Assembly (NCBI GenBank): GCA_026874595.1
Contig: CM049314.1
Location: 9,352,729 to 9,416,728 of the forward strand
Source: Sipunculus nudus
Taxonomy: Eukaryota; Annelida; Sipuncula; Golfingiida; Sipunculidae
Length of the DNA stretch: 64,000 nucleotides
Direction of reading: 5' to 3'
This document shows, piece by piece, positions 1 to 13,900 of the stretch (the first letter of the stretch is position 1; each line of letters begins with the position of its first letter). A model generated the notes under the pieces. It saw only the letters and a list, made by a program, of their open reading frames with translations. It was not told the origin of the DNA and made no database searches. The translations under genes and the position numbers were made by a program.

Positions 1-1187
1 CTGGGGACTGAGCAAAGTGGTCGTAATTTGGGGGTGGTCGTATTTGTGAAACTCTTACCGTGGTCGCATATAACACGCTGATATTTAATGTGTATCAGAG
101 TTTATTTATTGCATATCTTTAATGTGAATTATAACAAAATATTTTACTTAGCGGAGGACCCTTATTATGAATGTTTTTTTTTGTGTGTGTGTGTAGCTGA
201 ACATATTTTTTCATGATAAAAATTAATATACATGTACACATACGTAGTGACTGATGATTAACAAATAATAACACTAAGGCAATACGATTACAACCTACTG
301 AATGCATATTGAACATAATACGTGGCTGTCATATATTTAGCCTTCCGCTTGAGTATATATTGCGAGCACTTGAGTTTTTCCCGACGCTAAACTGCTGAGC
401 CATTTGGTGCTGACTACGCGTGGTGTTGCCGCCTTGATTAACGCCACTTTATCCTTCAAGGAGAGCTCTTTCAGAGGCATGGCTGCCTAACAGCAAGCAA
501 TTTAAATGCAAACTTAACCAGTAGATAAATAAACTGACAACTATCTATCAGAATAGGCAAGTTAATGTGAGGGATTTTCCCCCCATGCAAGCTTTATTTA
601 TACATTTTACTTACTGCTCAATACTCAGTGTCAGTAAGGTATGAACACATTTAGGATTAACTAGGTCGTTTATTTTACCAATGAGGATCGAACAATATAA
701 GATGAGTTGAAATATTAATCCCGCAACCCCACACTTAGGGTAGCTGTAAGGGGCAATTAGCATCTGACCCCAGGTCAGACCGGCTCATTAAGTAATCAGG
801 TCGATGGTTACCCTCTTTGATCCATAACCTACACCTCAACGAGTCTCAGCGAAGACACCGAGTCGGGAAGATATGCGGGACCAGATTAACACTCGGGTTA
901 AGAAACCTTGTTGCACGCTTTGATCATTCGTTAAGGCGCCTGTGACAAGACGCAGCCACTGACTCGTGACAAATGTGGTTTTAGTACTACTCGGCGGTGG
1001 TCGCAGTAGCGGGGTCGCATTAGCGCTGGGGCCAGGAAATCTGGTCGTAATTCTGAATACAGGGGTGGTCGTAATTTTGAGTCATTTTTAAACATAAATA
1101 AACTAAAAAAAATTCGGGACCAAGCAAAATGGTCGTAATTGTGGGGTGGTCGCAATTGTGGGGTGGTCGCGAGGCGGGGTTCCACTG
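1..1187 (-). mobile_element. pogo/Tigger-like DNA transposon relic (right end and subterminal repeats)
   Basis: Read on the minus strand, a terminus starting CAGTGGAACC lies at 1187 and is followed outward by TA (1188-1189), the target used by Tc1/mariner/pogo elements. The subterminal region (1000-1180) is a series of 'GGTCGTAATT/GGTGGTCGC' repeats. A similar block sits in the same orientation at 1-70, so the left boundary is not resolved and more than one copy may be merged here. A possible transposase N-terminus is annotated separately. No complete transposase is present. Seen: terminus, TA and subterminal repeats. Family assignment is from general knowledge of Tigger/pogo termini. Confidence 0.5.
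346..480 (-). pseudogene. Decayed N-terminal helix-turn-helix of a pogo/CENP-B-type transposase
   Basis: The minus-strand translation from an ATG at 480 reads MPLKELSLKDKVALIKAA, then a degraded middle, then 'SGKTQVLAIY', and reaches a stop after about 45 codons. This resembles the psq/CENP-B HTH of Tigger-like transposases ('...LsLkeKvalIkaa...fgvGKTQv..I'), with part of the recognition helix region altered. It lies inside the pogo-like relic, which supports the reading. No DDE catalytic region is visible, so it cannot be an active enzyme. The match is by eye and short. Confidence 0.35.
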
Positions 1188-3514
1188 TATATGAATGGAG
1201 CATTCAAATAATTTTTATACATACACAGTTTAAACACATTATAAATCGCGATTTCTTCACGGTCCTCAGAGTGATGCCATCACAACCGTGGACACGACTC
1301 GATGGACATTCTAATTGGACCGATATTGACATCTGTGTCATGTCTAAAGATCTCGGTAGACTTGTTTTCATGTACCAGACGGGCAAACTGAAGCTTACTG
1401 TATAATCCTGATAATACGCGTAAAATATCCGGGACTCACAAGAGTGCGGCTCTGCTGGTTAGGTATTGTAGGTATAGAAATCCTATGCCCACAATGCACT
1501 GGGGGCCCTAAATACACCAGCGGCAAAAATGGTATAACTGTGGTAAAGAATGTAATGTAGTCCGTTTAAATATGTTAGATAATAATTATTTTTGTGGTAA
1601 AGGCTTCGCGGTGTGAGATATATACTGTGAGCATGCGTGTGTGAAATGTAAACAGAAGTTGTTTCCTTGTAATGTCACAAATTTTTATTTTGAAGATAGA
1701 CATTTGAGACAAGTGTTCCACAATTTCCAACTGGAGTAGAAACGACCTTAGTCGGAGTGGTAACCCGGCACCTTAGAACTCTGAAGATTACCAGTAGTTC
1801 AAGAAAATTATTAGGAACAGATTATCGCAATTGGGTGCCACGTATCTCCTATAGTTGTCATTTTCAATGTGATGACAACTACCTTTTCGTCAAGGTGTTT
1901 GTATTACCTTGGTCCTTTATTATGACCTCGCTGTTAACAGCATTCTGAGTAGTGTTATTAGTGTGCTAACGAACTGGTAAAACCACTCCACGTTCATGTG
2001 TCATCAGCGGTGATTCACCGTGTGTTTATATGTATATGCAGTCTAAGCACGTACGCTTCAAAAGAGGAATGTGATTAAAGGAGAATGCTTTGTGAGACAT
2101 TGAGAGATTTCATCTTATAATATATTGTCTTATTTCGCTTTAACATCTTGGTGTTCCTTGGATTAAATTATATTTCCAGGGAAAATTGTTGGTTCCAGTG
2201 TTTTATTGATTTATTGGGGGCGTCAAAACTAATATTTTTATAAATACCGTTTTTGTCACAATTAAAAGTAATACAAGTGTAGACTTAATAAATCAAAATT
2301 AGTTTGCAGAAAACATCATATGTGGCTTTAAAGTCTTCCCTAATATAGGCACACAACTGATATTGTCAATTGTAATTTAATACATCTTCGTTTTCATTAT
2401 GCGTTAAACGTATCTAAAATCTGACAGTCGCGGTTGGGTCTTGTATACTTACCGGTAATATGAGTTTACGTCTTTGTGATATACAGGTAAAATCTCTCTT
2501 CATTTAATGTGTCATCAGCGGTGAATCAGCCGGTATTTCGTCATCGTGTCTGCGCTATCAAGCACGCACACTCAGAATTGATGTGAGGGATAACAAAAGG
2601 AGCGTGGTCTCTCAGACGGGGAGAAACCTTACAACAGCTTGTCACATATCTCTCATACAACCGTGATGTAACAAATATCTTTTATGTGACATGTTTCATG
2701 ATTGATTATATATATCTGCTCCTTGTTTTATTTGACATCACAGGGTGGTTTCGAAATAACAAATGCTTTTAACATAATTACGCTTTATGCTGAAATATAT
2801 AAAACACAATAAACGTCTTTTCCTTAAATCAAAATGAATTTTATTTCTGAAATATGTGAAATAAGACAGGGCCTGTGAAATGACGCAACGAGATCTTATT
2901 CTGTAATTAACAGATGCATTCAATAAATACCTTTTCTCAGTATGTACACAAAAATGACCCCTTTTACATGAAAAATTCTTCTGACTTAACGTTCTTGTGA
3001 TTGAACCCATTCAAATATTCTGCAGACAAACAATGGAAAGAATATTAAGTAGTTAGTACTGACAACTATTTGTTATACATAATTTAATACCCCTACCATT
3101 GTCTCGTGATACAGTAGCCTGATAACAGGTGATAAGTGTACCAACGTCTGTGGGCTTTTTGTATTAGGTCTTGTGCATTATCTACCGGGTAAATGTGAAT
3201 AATCTTGAAACGAATTCTCATTCACAAAAAGGAAAAACCTAGAGGCAGTTTATTTATGAAATATTCAACAAGACACCATATAGAAGTATGAATTGTAAAA
3301 TAATGCTATATGTCACAATGTCACCCGCTGGTTTAATTGTGGGCAAAAAATATTATTAGCAGACATGTTAGATTGACACAATTTTGTTTGTGTTTTGTCT
3401 CAAAACATAATAGTGCCTTAATTTAGGTATCATTTTTAGTGCTGTTATTCCCCTTATATATTCAACCCTCTTTGCGGGAACTTTTTTCTCCCATGGATCG
3501 TGTGTCACTAGCCT

Positions 3515-3557
3515 GGGGGGATGGGGGGGGGGGGCGGGGGGGGGGGGGGGGGTCGGG
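3515..3557. repeat. Interrupted poly-G tract
   Basis: A G-run broken by single A, C and TC positions. Poly-G/poly-C runs of this type recur through the window (4285-4306, 11287-11308, 19289-19303, 23494-23510, 40008-40037, 51430-51451, 59251-59270). They are G-quadruplex-prone and error-prone in assembly. Confidence 0.85.
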
Positions 3558-4284
3558 GGTTACACAAATGAACTGGGTGGATGCGAATATGCCTCAACAC
3601 CAACTCACCAGCTCCCACTTCTGACACCAATGTAAGAGGTGAAAACAGAAACACAGACGATTGTAGATTCGAACTCGAAAGTTATGTCATACATGTCAGA
3701 CGCCCGAACCACTTTGGGCAAGCTACACCGGAAGGCCGATAGGGATGTTTTTGTGTCCATGGTTACGTAAATATCACATATCGGCGTTAATGTATAACAC
3801 AGGGAATCAACCTGCGTTACAACAACGTCCACACTCTCAAGCATGAACGTTTAGAACTGATGTGAAAAGCCTCTACCTAATGCATGGTCTGTAAGAAATC
3901 GGGGAAACCTTGCAATGGTTTGTTAAATATATCTCATATCTATATGACTTTTTCATAGTTTTGTATGATTTTGAACATGTGTTCTCTGTGATAAGTTTTG
4001 ATGAATTTTCTCGTCGCATCCGATGTTCTCAGTTATTAATGCCGGATCTGCAGCAGTAATTACTAATGGTAACAAGTTTTTACCGATTAAATCAAAAGTT
4101 CATATCTAATAAATTGTTAAACATCGTGCTACACTCCTTCATCGTTCTTTAACCTTCACCTCGCATTCCGCCCATTTTCCCACCACAGCCACGAAAGGCG
4201 CCCGCGGCATGCTTAGCTTTCTGTGTTTATATGTGTTTGGTTTGAAAGTGGGGGAAGTTGCGCTAGAGTACCTGCAGCACAGGA

Positions 4285-4306
4285 GGGGGGGGGGGGGGGG
4301 GGGGGG
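4285..4306. repeat. Poly-G homopolymer
   Basis: A 22-base G run about 330 bases before myosin exon 1. Open frames through it (poly-Gly or poly-Pro) are low-complexity artefacts. Confidence 0.85.
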
Positions 4307-4639
4307 AGATGCGGGAGATAAGAAAGCTTTTGGGGGGGAAAAAGCTTCAAACTTGGAGAGAATGTGGCACCCAATAGCCAAGAATTTGTCATTGGCATTT
4401 TTTTTAATCGAATCGGTTTTGAGTAAGGACGATTTTCTTGTATGCTCCTAATACAAATACAGAATATACTAAAAGAACATTTTGCCTTCAACAGAGACAA
4501 ACAAAATAACTGAGGGAAACTGTTCTTCCATGGCGGAGGAAAATATTATGACCTTCTATTGAATTATAGTTTATGTTAAATGCTCAAGCCCCCTGTATAC
4601 GTACTTCTAATGTATTTGTATTCGTTCTTTTTATGACAG

Positions 4640-4816
4640 CCGGTGCCCATCGATGACCTAGCCGACATGTCTCGGTCCCCTAAAGGCAGTCTCTCTGACG
4701 ATGATCCCTGGATGGTATTCGCTCAGAAGAACTTCACTGATGGACAACCCGCGTTTTTTGCCCGGAAGGATATCAGGCGCCCTCTGTTGGCAGCAACGTC
4801 AGAAAAGGAATCAGCA
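4640..4816 (+). CDS. MYO7A-like: Myosin-VII-like exon 1 (visible): linker and start of MyTH4
   Basis: 59 codons, phase 0 at both ends. Acceptor TTTTTATGACAG|CC at 4639; donor GCA|GTACGT at 4817. It encodes an acidic linker beginning [10 protein letters not shown], then FAQKNFTDG...RKDIRRPLL, which matches the linker and first MyTH4 helix of myosin VIIa. It reads as an internal exon because homology to the myosin VII linker runs up to the acceptor. An in-frame ATG at 4667 could in principle start a headless product. Confidence 0.85.
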
Positions 4817-6504
4817 GTACGTGCAGAATTTTTCACATTTTCATCACTCTTAGTTATAGATATATCTTACTACTCACTGATTATCAAAACTTTATCAAAT
4901 ATGTTTTTAAACAAGCAGTTTTCACAATCTATAGGATCTACTATCGCTACTAGACCTGATGCTATTTGTATGTGTATCAAAGAAAAAAAATTGTGGCACG
5001 TGTTCGCAGTATAATCGTAACGGAAACTATGTTAACAATTTTGGGGGAAATCATCAATGATAAAACTTATTACCTGGTTTATTTGTCTCAGGACATGTGA
5101 CCCACTGAAACCTCGTATACATGTACGGTGCAAATGGCTATAAAACTGTAATTACGTTTCCTTTGCTTTTTTGTCAGTGAGTGTGAAACTATTAATATAT
5201 CATAGGTAAAAGCGTGAAATATAAAGCCTGCTGAAAGGACAGATGCAAATGATATCATAGAATTGGTGGTGCAAAAGCGATAACTAACTCCGCCTGTCTG
5301 TTCAAAGCCGAATATCTAGCGTTATTGGCCGTGTCTTGTGATATTTAGAGCAATTTACAGTATTTACAGTATTACATTTACACATATAACATTGAGGCTA
5401 AAAAGACATCCATCCTGACCTAACAGGTAATTGGATACCTCTTGATTGTAAAACCAGTGCATTTATGGTTATGTAGTTTTTAAACACTCAATGTCAGTAA
5501 AAACTTTTGCGTTTGCTTGTGCGGTAAAATATATTTAGGAAATGAAGGGTTTAAAACATACGGATTTGGCTTCCCTTGTCAAACAAGTGAACACGCACAC
5601 AGAACCGTCACACAGAAACTTGGCATTACTTTGCTCCAAGTTCTTTTTTTTTTTTGCAGGTTTTGTTGTTAATAAACGTTCATGCTTTAATACAAAATGA
5701 TTGCTTTCTTGAAAACAAGAAAAATTTAGACATAGAGAAATTATACTCCTAATGCAAGAATGAGACTTACAAGCCAGCGGAGGCCTTGAACCACTGCGGT
5801 TTCCCCCGTAACCAGACGTAAATCGCAAAGGAGGAGACAGTCTAAATTGGGCTCGTCCTTCAACCTCTGTGGTTTATAAATAGCAGGTACTAGTTGCTCG
5901 CAGTATGGGCACTCCAATATGATCCAGGTAGCATGGTGCAAACTAGTTAATCAAATTGCCTTAATATATAAGCGGGTGATACATGCCTTATAGGTGTGTT
6001 TTTATTGTAATTTCAGTATCCCGGTCGTTGACTGATTTTTCATCAATGTGTCGTCGTCATAGATGGCATTGCTATGAATATTATGCAATGGGCATTTACG
6101 TGTTCATTTTTTAAAAGTACCTGAATATATAAACTGGGTGTACATCTGTGCTGAATTCCCGGCCATTTCCGGCACTTATTAATACATTGTCACAGTGATT
6201 GCACAAAGACTTAAGTTCATTAGTCCGAGACTCTGCTGTTATTTACGGGTAGCACATTTACGTTAGCATCAAATAACACACACACAGGGCAATGGGTGGG
6301 ACTTAACAAGAAACTGTGAACAATCATCCTCGCTGAATAGAAAACATTTAGAGGGGAGTAGTTTTACAATAATAGGCGCTTCTTGCTAAACAGTGATAAC
6401 TTGTCGACATTTCATGCTTGTAGATTCCTTAGTGTAAACTCTTTCGGTGTAAATCTTCTCGTATACTCATATATTTACATATATATATATATACACACAC
6501 ACAA

Positions 6505-6553
<49 letters not shown>

Positions 6554-7861
6554 GGGAGAGAGAAAAATAGAGAGGGGGAGATTATATCCGAATTTGCAGT
6601 TGTGTATGTTAGTTTGAAACAGCTGACCTGGCGTATATTTACACGAATTTTTATCCATGGCCTGTTTAGCTGGAGAAATACCTGTTCAACCAGACAGCAT
6701 AACTAATTCATGTGCTAGGCCCACAGGGGTTTCCGGTAACAGTCACGTGACTGAAGATATGTGTTAGGACTTCTGGGGTCAGACCAGCAGAAACTACAAG
6801 TACATTCATCCTAAATATATTACCAATGTCATATGACAGTGACATTTACAGAACCGCCCTCATGAACAGAGATATCACATGACTTAGGCTTGAGAATGGC
6901 AGGAATTAAGTGACATTGATCTAATGTTTGGAACAAGACTATTCAAGATCCACTTTATATCCACTCTAAAGACGCATCTATCCAACCATGGAGTCAGACA
7001 TGGATTTAATTAAATGGCCTATAAAAAGGGAAAGTAAATTCAAGACCGACTGATATTGTTATACGCCCGTCATTATGATGGGACTATGATGGTATACCCA
7101 CCGTCCGACCGTTAACTTTAAGTGTCGCCGTGATAACTTACAAACATATAAACCACTAGACTTTCTCACCTGATTTACATTCTGATCAAAATGCACGCAT
7201 ATTCAATGAGGTCACCAGATACACGACGGGCGTATTATGCACGTTTGTCGTGCTCTTGTTAAAGATGTATTGATTCAGTAATGTCTACTAAGTATAAAAC
7301 AGGTTAATTTTCGAACAATTAAGTGCCACAAATCTAAACGGTTCGGTCATATTTTATAATTTCCTCGTTCATATTGGTAAACATATTAATTAAGGAATGT
7401 GCATTGACAGCTGTCAAATGGTAAGGTTTACTGTATGCAGCTAAGGCCATAAGCATGTGGAGATAAGCATGTATCTTATATTAAATCAAATGCAGACAAT
7501 GTTGATTCACCGTTCTTTTTTATCCGGTTCTAATATGAGATGTCGGAAATAGTATACATCTTATGACAACTAGCAGGTGTTCTTTAGCATATCCAATGTT
7601 ATTTTTTTATGCGGCCGTTTGATGTCAAATCAATCCCCGAGTAAAATTACCACACTGGAATCAGAAATTTTCAAATTATACTATGGTCTTCCTGGTTAAG
7701 TATAAAGAATAAAACTTTTAATGTTCTCATTTATGAATGATATGTTTTTTATTTTCCCAGCAAGCCCAGTCTGTCTGGAAGGTGATTCTGCGTTTCATGG
7801 GAGACCAAGTTGACTACAGAAGTGACATAGAAACGTCCAATCAGCCGGTAGGTAATCTGAT

Positions 7862-7906
<45 letters not shown>

Positions 7907-10900
7907 GAGATATATAATTGTAGTAGAGACACAGGGAGCACAGTGCCTGGGAAGTGACTAGAAACATCTCCTCCGTTAGCTGTTGACATAAAGCCCTTGC
8001 TCGACGACTGGCTTAAGTTACTACGTTTTATCCACAGAAAATCGATCGCTGGAGAATCTTTGTTTATACCTAGACATACAATCATATGCACGTTAAAACA
8101 TCACAATCACCATTACTTATTCATTATATTTTCTCTAGTTGGTCAAAATAAAAAAAAACTTTTATTGTAATGGTAGTGAGTAATCTTAAGTTTCAAGGTC
8201 CGTTTCTCAAAGATTTAAAATGTATGGACAGTCTCGATGTAAATATATGCAAAAACAAAATGCAAGTATATGATATCAAACAATGAGTCACGCTGATTCC
8301 GGACTTACATCCTTCCGCACAGGACCAGGGGTCGGTCATGTCCCGTCTTTACGCCACGCTGGGAATCTCGCAGAGTGAACGAGATCTGAGACGGCGAGAG
8401 AACGAAAGTAACCACGTGACAAGGCATGCTGCTGACAATGATACTGGCTATGAAGAAAATCTTGTGAGTCTCTGTCCCGCTCTTGAACGTGGTATTGTAA
8501 GCATCTAAAATCGGACGATGGCAAGAACTAAACAACAAATGCCATTTTTCTTTCCTTACAACTATTAATCCCAAATAATGTCAAATGATAGGGGGTTAAA
8601 TACACCGGGATTCATGTACAATCATTATATCGTCTTGCCAATATCAACGAAATGTTTATTATAATATTGGATAGGATTTGTAAAAAAGCCTGTATTACTT
8701 TTTAAAAAATATTGAGACAAGGGTCAGTCTAGTGTAATCTAGTGTATGTTGAATGTGTCTCATGCAGACGCAAGTATAAATGGCCTTATAAATGCTTGTG
8801 GTGATAGCTGTATATGTATTGGCATACCGTCCAGATATATGAAAGGGAAACATTATGCGAGGGAATGCGTTTGTTATTGAGAGATGTTAAGAATATCCAA
8901 TAAGAATATAGTTGTATCATTTTTTATTTTTGTCTGTGACTTTAGAATGAAGCGATGAAAAGTATGTTTGAGGGTAAAAAGCGGGGCGGAACCCTTCGAA
9001 GATTGAAAGCGACCTTGACCCGCCGTCTCTTCACCCCGAAGCAGAAATCTGTGTTTGACCTTTTACCTTTAGAGGAGACACTTATGACGCCCCTTGACCA
9101 GTTACATTTCATCATCGGACTGGGAATACTCAGACCAGAGCTGAGGTACGCCATGTCTTAATATGTTCTTCCAAAATAAATTAAGTAAAATATCGCCTAA
9201 CGACCACCTAGGTTTAGCGACCACCTCAAAGGAACCACTTATCGAGGTGCCGATGGTGGTCGTAATTTCGAAGTGTAACTGTACCTCCTTAAAGCTGCAT
9301 ATTCACCTACCTATTGAAAAAGATGTTTTTGTGGCTTCCTCTGCGTATACATTAATGATCTAAGGGTAATTCTGATTATGAAAAGTTCTTATAAAGCCTC
9401 CGTTAAGGTTGTATGAACTTGTTCATCAGAACAAGGTCAGAAAGGTGATTAGACCCATGTAACAGAAAATATATCCAACCATTTTTTTTTTTTTTTTACC
9501 ATATCGACTTTTGGTCCGACTGATCGTTTGTTGGCAGAAGACGTGAATGAACGGTTTTAGTGCAGATTCAAATTGAACCGATAAGACATCCTCATACTTA
9601 TTTTGAGACATTTTAATTACAGAGGAGCAAATCTTCCTCAGATATTTAAATCAGACACTAAAGAGACCATATCATACAAAGCTGTGTATGGTACTGACAG
9701 GTTAAAGGCTCTATACATGAGTATATGCAATACACTAGAAGCAAATATTGCATAGTAAGATCGACCAAGGACTTGGCCCCTAAATTGTGATTTCTGTGTC
9801 TGAAAGTAGTGAAATTTCCTTGTTTCTAAAACTGTAATTTGGGAAAATTTTAAAATTCACTAAAATATACTCGGCAGCAGATTGTTTGGGATAATGTCAT
9901 AGAATCACGGAGATTTGATACTTCTTAAATGCGGTGCTCATGAAATACGTTAAAAGCAAACAGGCAGTCTTGTCCAGTCGATGGGGTTGTTTTTATACCC
10001 GGAATTCTGAGTGTTACAATGTTATTAACATAGTGAAGAAAAATGTTCCACTCATTGTGTTTATAATATCCTGATCAGATATCCACGCCGCAGAGTTTAT
10101 ATAGATATTGGGAGAAATCTGACGTCGTTATTTTCAAAGTGTGTACATGTTATTCGAAGACTTCTATTATTACATGTCAATTTATTTTTAACATTTTCAT
10201 CAGCGTATGTTGTAATGACATTTTGCTGCTTGAACGTTGCTGTCAATTAACGAAAACAACAAATAACGTTTCCTTTTCTTTTTCTCACAGGGACGAAATT
10301 TACTGTCAGATATGTAAACAGCTGGTCAAGAACCCTTTCAAAACCAGTCAGTCCAGAGGCTGGCTGCTGTTGGCACTCTGTGCTGGGTGCTTCTCGCCGT
10401 CTGCTGAGGTGAGCGGTCTTTGATTCTTGAATAAATACGAACACATCATGATCAGGATAAATATGTTTCGCGGAGTTTCGACTGGTTTGTGGTGTACTCG
10501 TCAGATGTCACTATTGTGTATTATATTTTTTGGCGCAGTAACTAAGTAAAATGTGTCTCGACTAACTGGCTGATTAATTTGTATGTTTTGTCGAGGACAA
10601 ATTAAAGTGTGAACAGCAGTTGGATTAATAGAAATACAATATTTCATTGTTAACCCCATGAGATTAATGTTGCAAATTTATTCGAAATTTACATAAAACC
10701 GGAGCTCCTTCATGAACGATGTAAAGCTAACTATCATGAGTTTTTAACTCGGCTGAAAGTAAGTCATATGAGCTATAGCGATCACTTTTTGTCCGTAGCC
10801 CGTCTGGCCGTTAACAGGGCACAAATTGTAACCGATAGAACTAGAAACTGCTACCTGGATACCCTGGATTGTCCATGAAAAAGCTCTTTGGCAATATGAT

Positions 10901-13900
10901 ATTAGGGTCTCTGTTACGCATATTCACCGAGCTATGGGGCTTGTATGTACCCTCGGGAGAATAATTGAAAATTTGATACATAAATGCAAATATCTGAAAA
11001 CCTATTGCATTGATCGCCATGATTCTATGCATGCGTATTGATATCGGACGTTTTTATCGGTTCCTGTATTCTGGTGGCGCAACCTGTAATTTTTTTTAAT
11101 TATTACACATTTTTTCTTTATTATTGAGACCAAATAAAACAGTCGTCAGTTAACAGGGTACAAATCATAACCGTTGGACCTAGAATCTTCTTACGTGACC
11201 TCCAGGGAGGTCCATGTAAAATCTCCTTGGCACTTTGAAATTGGGTCTCTGTTACCCAAATCCTCCCGAGCTATGGGCTCGTGAGTCCCCCCCCCCCCCC
11301 CCCCCCCCTCCAGAATAATTAAAAAATTTGATGCAAAAGCTCCAGTATCTGAATAACTAATGCATTGATCGCCATGATGTTTTCATGCATATTGATCATG
11401 GAGTCTTTGATCAAATCCTGCAGACTGGTGGTGCCACCTTAATGTTTCGAATTCTTAAACATTTTTTTTTCTCTATTTTTGAGAACTTCAAATGAAGCGG
11501 TCAGGCTGTTTATAGGGCTAAGACCGTAACTGTTGACCTAGATACTTCTAACTGTACATCTAGGGAGTTCTCATGCAAATCTCCCTGGAAACCTGATATT
11601 TTGTTATGGTGACCTATATTTTGAAGAGTAGGGCAGAAAACATGATTTTTAAGCACTCAGCGAGTCCGATTGGGCACAAATTATATCCATTTGGTCTAAA
11701 ATTCTCATACATGACTTTCAGGAAGTCCATAAAAATCTCTTGGAAACCTGAAATAATAGCACTGTGGCCTATTTTCTACAAACTGTGTGAAAGAACATGA
11801 TTTTAAACACTATTAGTCAGTGGTCACAATTGGTAGCATTTGGATGTAGAATAAGGTCACTTAACCTTTATCTACGGTCTATTTGCAAAATACATGATAT
11901 TGAGCACTCCAGGAGTTATTTTATCAATTGTTCAAGGCTGTTTCAATTCAGATGAAAGTCATGGGCCACTTGTTTAACGACACAAATATGTTTATACGTT
12001 GTGTAGAGAAAAGTGTACATTATGTCGTACAAACGTTTGAATGTATGCATTCCATGGCCACACAATGGAATGTGTACATTCCATGGATCAAGGAGTTCTC
12101 AGGTTTACTTTAAACTCCTTGCATGGATCATCTATATAGAATGCGTTCATTCTGTGGTGCATGTCATGCATGGCATGTGTACATTCTACGGCCAGGGTCA
12201 TGGAATACGTATAACTCAACTGAATGTAACCTATTATCAGTATTAATAAAATGATACAGCCTTGCTGAACAAATTCATTTATTGTCATATATATATATAT
12301 ATATATTATATTATATTATATTATATTATATATGTATATGCAGGTATACCCAGTGATTCAACAGTATGTTGAGAACGGAGCCCCTTATTATGCATCCCTC
12401 TGCCGAAAACTCCTACAACGTACAAAGGACAATGGCCAGCGCTTCCAACCGCCATCGCTGTTAGAATTTGAGGTAAATTTATGAAATATTAATTATGTCA
12501 CATCATGTGACCATACATAATGTTGCAAAACTTCACGGTCCATTTAGTTGTTACCATTGTTCAATGAGTGTCATGTGACTTCACTTGAAATGCTAGGACA
12601 TTGTTTCTGTGTGTTGGAGACTTTACGTTTTGACACTAGAATCACTAACAAATGAGCATGCGGAATAACCACCTACAGATTGATAAACCTACTGTAACAC
12701 CGGAAATGCTTAAAAACTCGGAAGTTTAACGATTCTGAGTCACTGGACCATTGGAAGATGTTACCAGTCATTGATAAAGAATAAAAAGAAGTCACTTGTA
12801 AAAGCGCCTTACCATTGTAGCAAACTTTACACTTGGTCTTACATAAAATTCTTCTTTAAATCGCAGTCTGGACTGCAGAAGAAATTCCTTGAGATACCTG
12901 TGACCTTTATGGATGCCACACAACAGACCATATTGGTGGACTCTGCGACCACGGCTCGGGAGCTGTGTCACCGCCTGGCTAGGGGTGTCGGGCTCAAGGA
13001 TACATACGGGTTTTCTGTATATATTACCATGAACGAAAAGGTAGGTCACGTGGGTTTGATAGTGCGGAGCAAACGTATCTCATAGTCGTGGGGATACGTC
13101 CACACAGATGTATCTAAAATACAATGCCATGGTCTATAGCTTCCTCCTAGACACTAGGAATGTGAAAAGAAAAACATATAGCGCGGCGCATGTTACCAGC
13201 TAGTGTGGTCTAACTTGTTCAAAGAAATCACTCTTCTCTTCGTTTATCTAGTCTGACAAAACAGCACTTTTTTGGTAGTGTGGCGATAACGTAAGATAGC
13301 GTGTACAGCCTGGTGTGTTAGTAAAAAATACAATCATTTTCAGCTCGTGGGAAAACATTGAAATACTTTATTTACTTGGGATTACTATCTATAAAACCTG
13401 TTACTTCCATGGTTAATGTCATCCATTTATTTAATACTATGTCCTTTATTTGTTGTATTGTTAAATATACAATGTCTGACTTAAGCTACAAAAATAGACG
13501 CATGATTTCAACCAGCTGCTATCCCGTAGTACTTCCTTAACTACTGCAGTTAAAGTACACAATGTACTTATGTTCAATGCAAGGTCTGCATGAATACCTG
13601 TATGATGAAACCGCATATATGCATTAAAATGCTTTCCAACCTTTCACTACAGGTAGCATCACTTGGAAACGGCAATGATCACATCTTCGACGCCATATCT
13701 CAATGTGAACAAATCTACCGGGAAAAACAAGGCAAGCAGTCACTCGCGCCCTGGCGGCTGTTTTTCCGGAAGGAAATGTTCGCGCCCTGGGAAACGACAC
13801 GTGACCCCATAGCAACAGGCCTCATCTATTCACAGATTACCCGAGGTATAATGTTAGGAGAGTACGTCTGTAAAAAGGTAAGGATTGTGTCTTTTTACAT

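Larger units (their letters stand above)
1190..4639. other. Probable myosin intron sequence, no exon recognised
   Basis: Exon 1 of the visible myosin gene starts at a pyrimidine-rich acceptor at 4639, so this stretch is most likely the preceding intron. I found no convincing coding exon on either strand. It holds two poly-G tracts and scattered AT-rich sequence. Confidence 0.5.

Noticed and set aside
4817-5014. Open frame continuing past myosin exon 1
   Set aside because: GTACGT donor at 4817, and the conserved MyTH4 sequence resumes at 7761 in phase; the extension is intronic.
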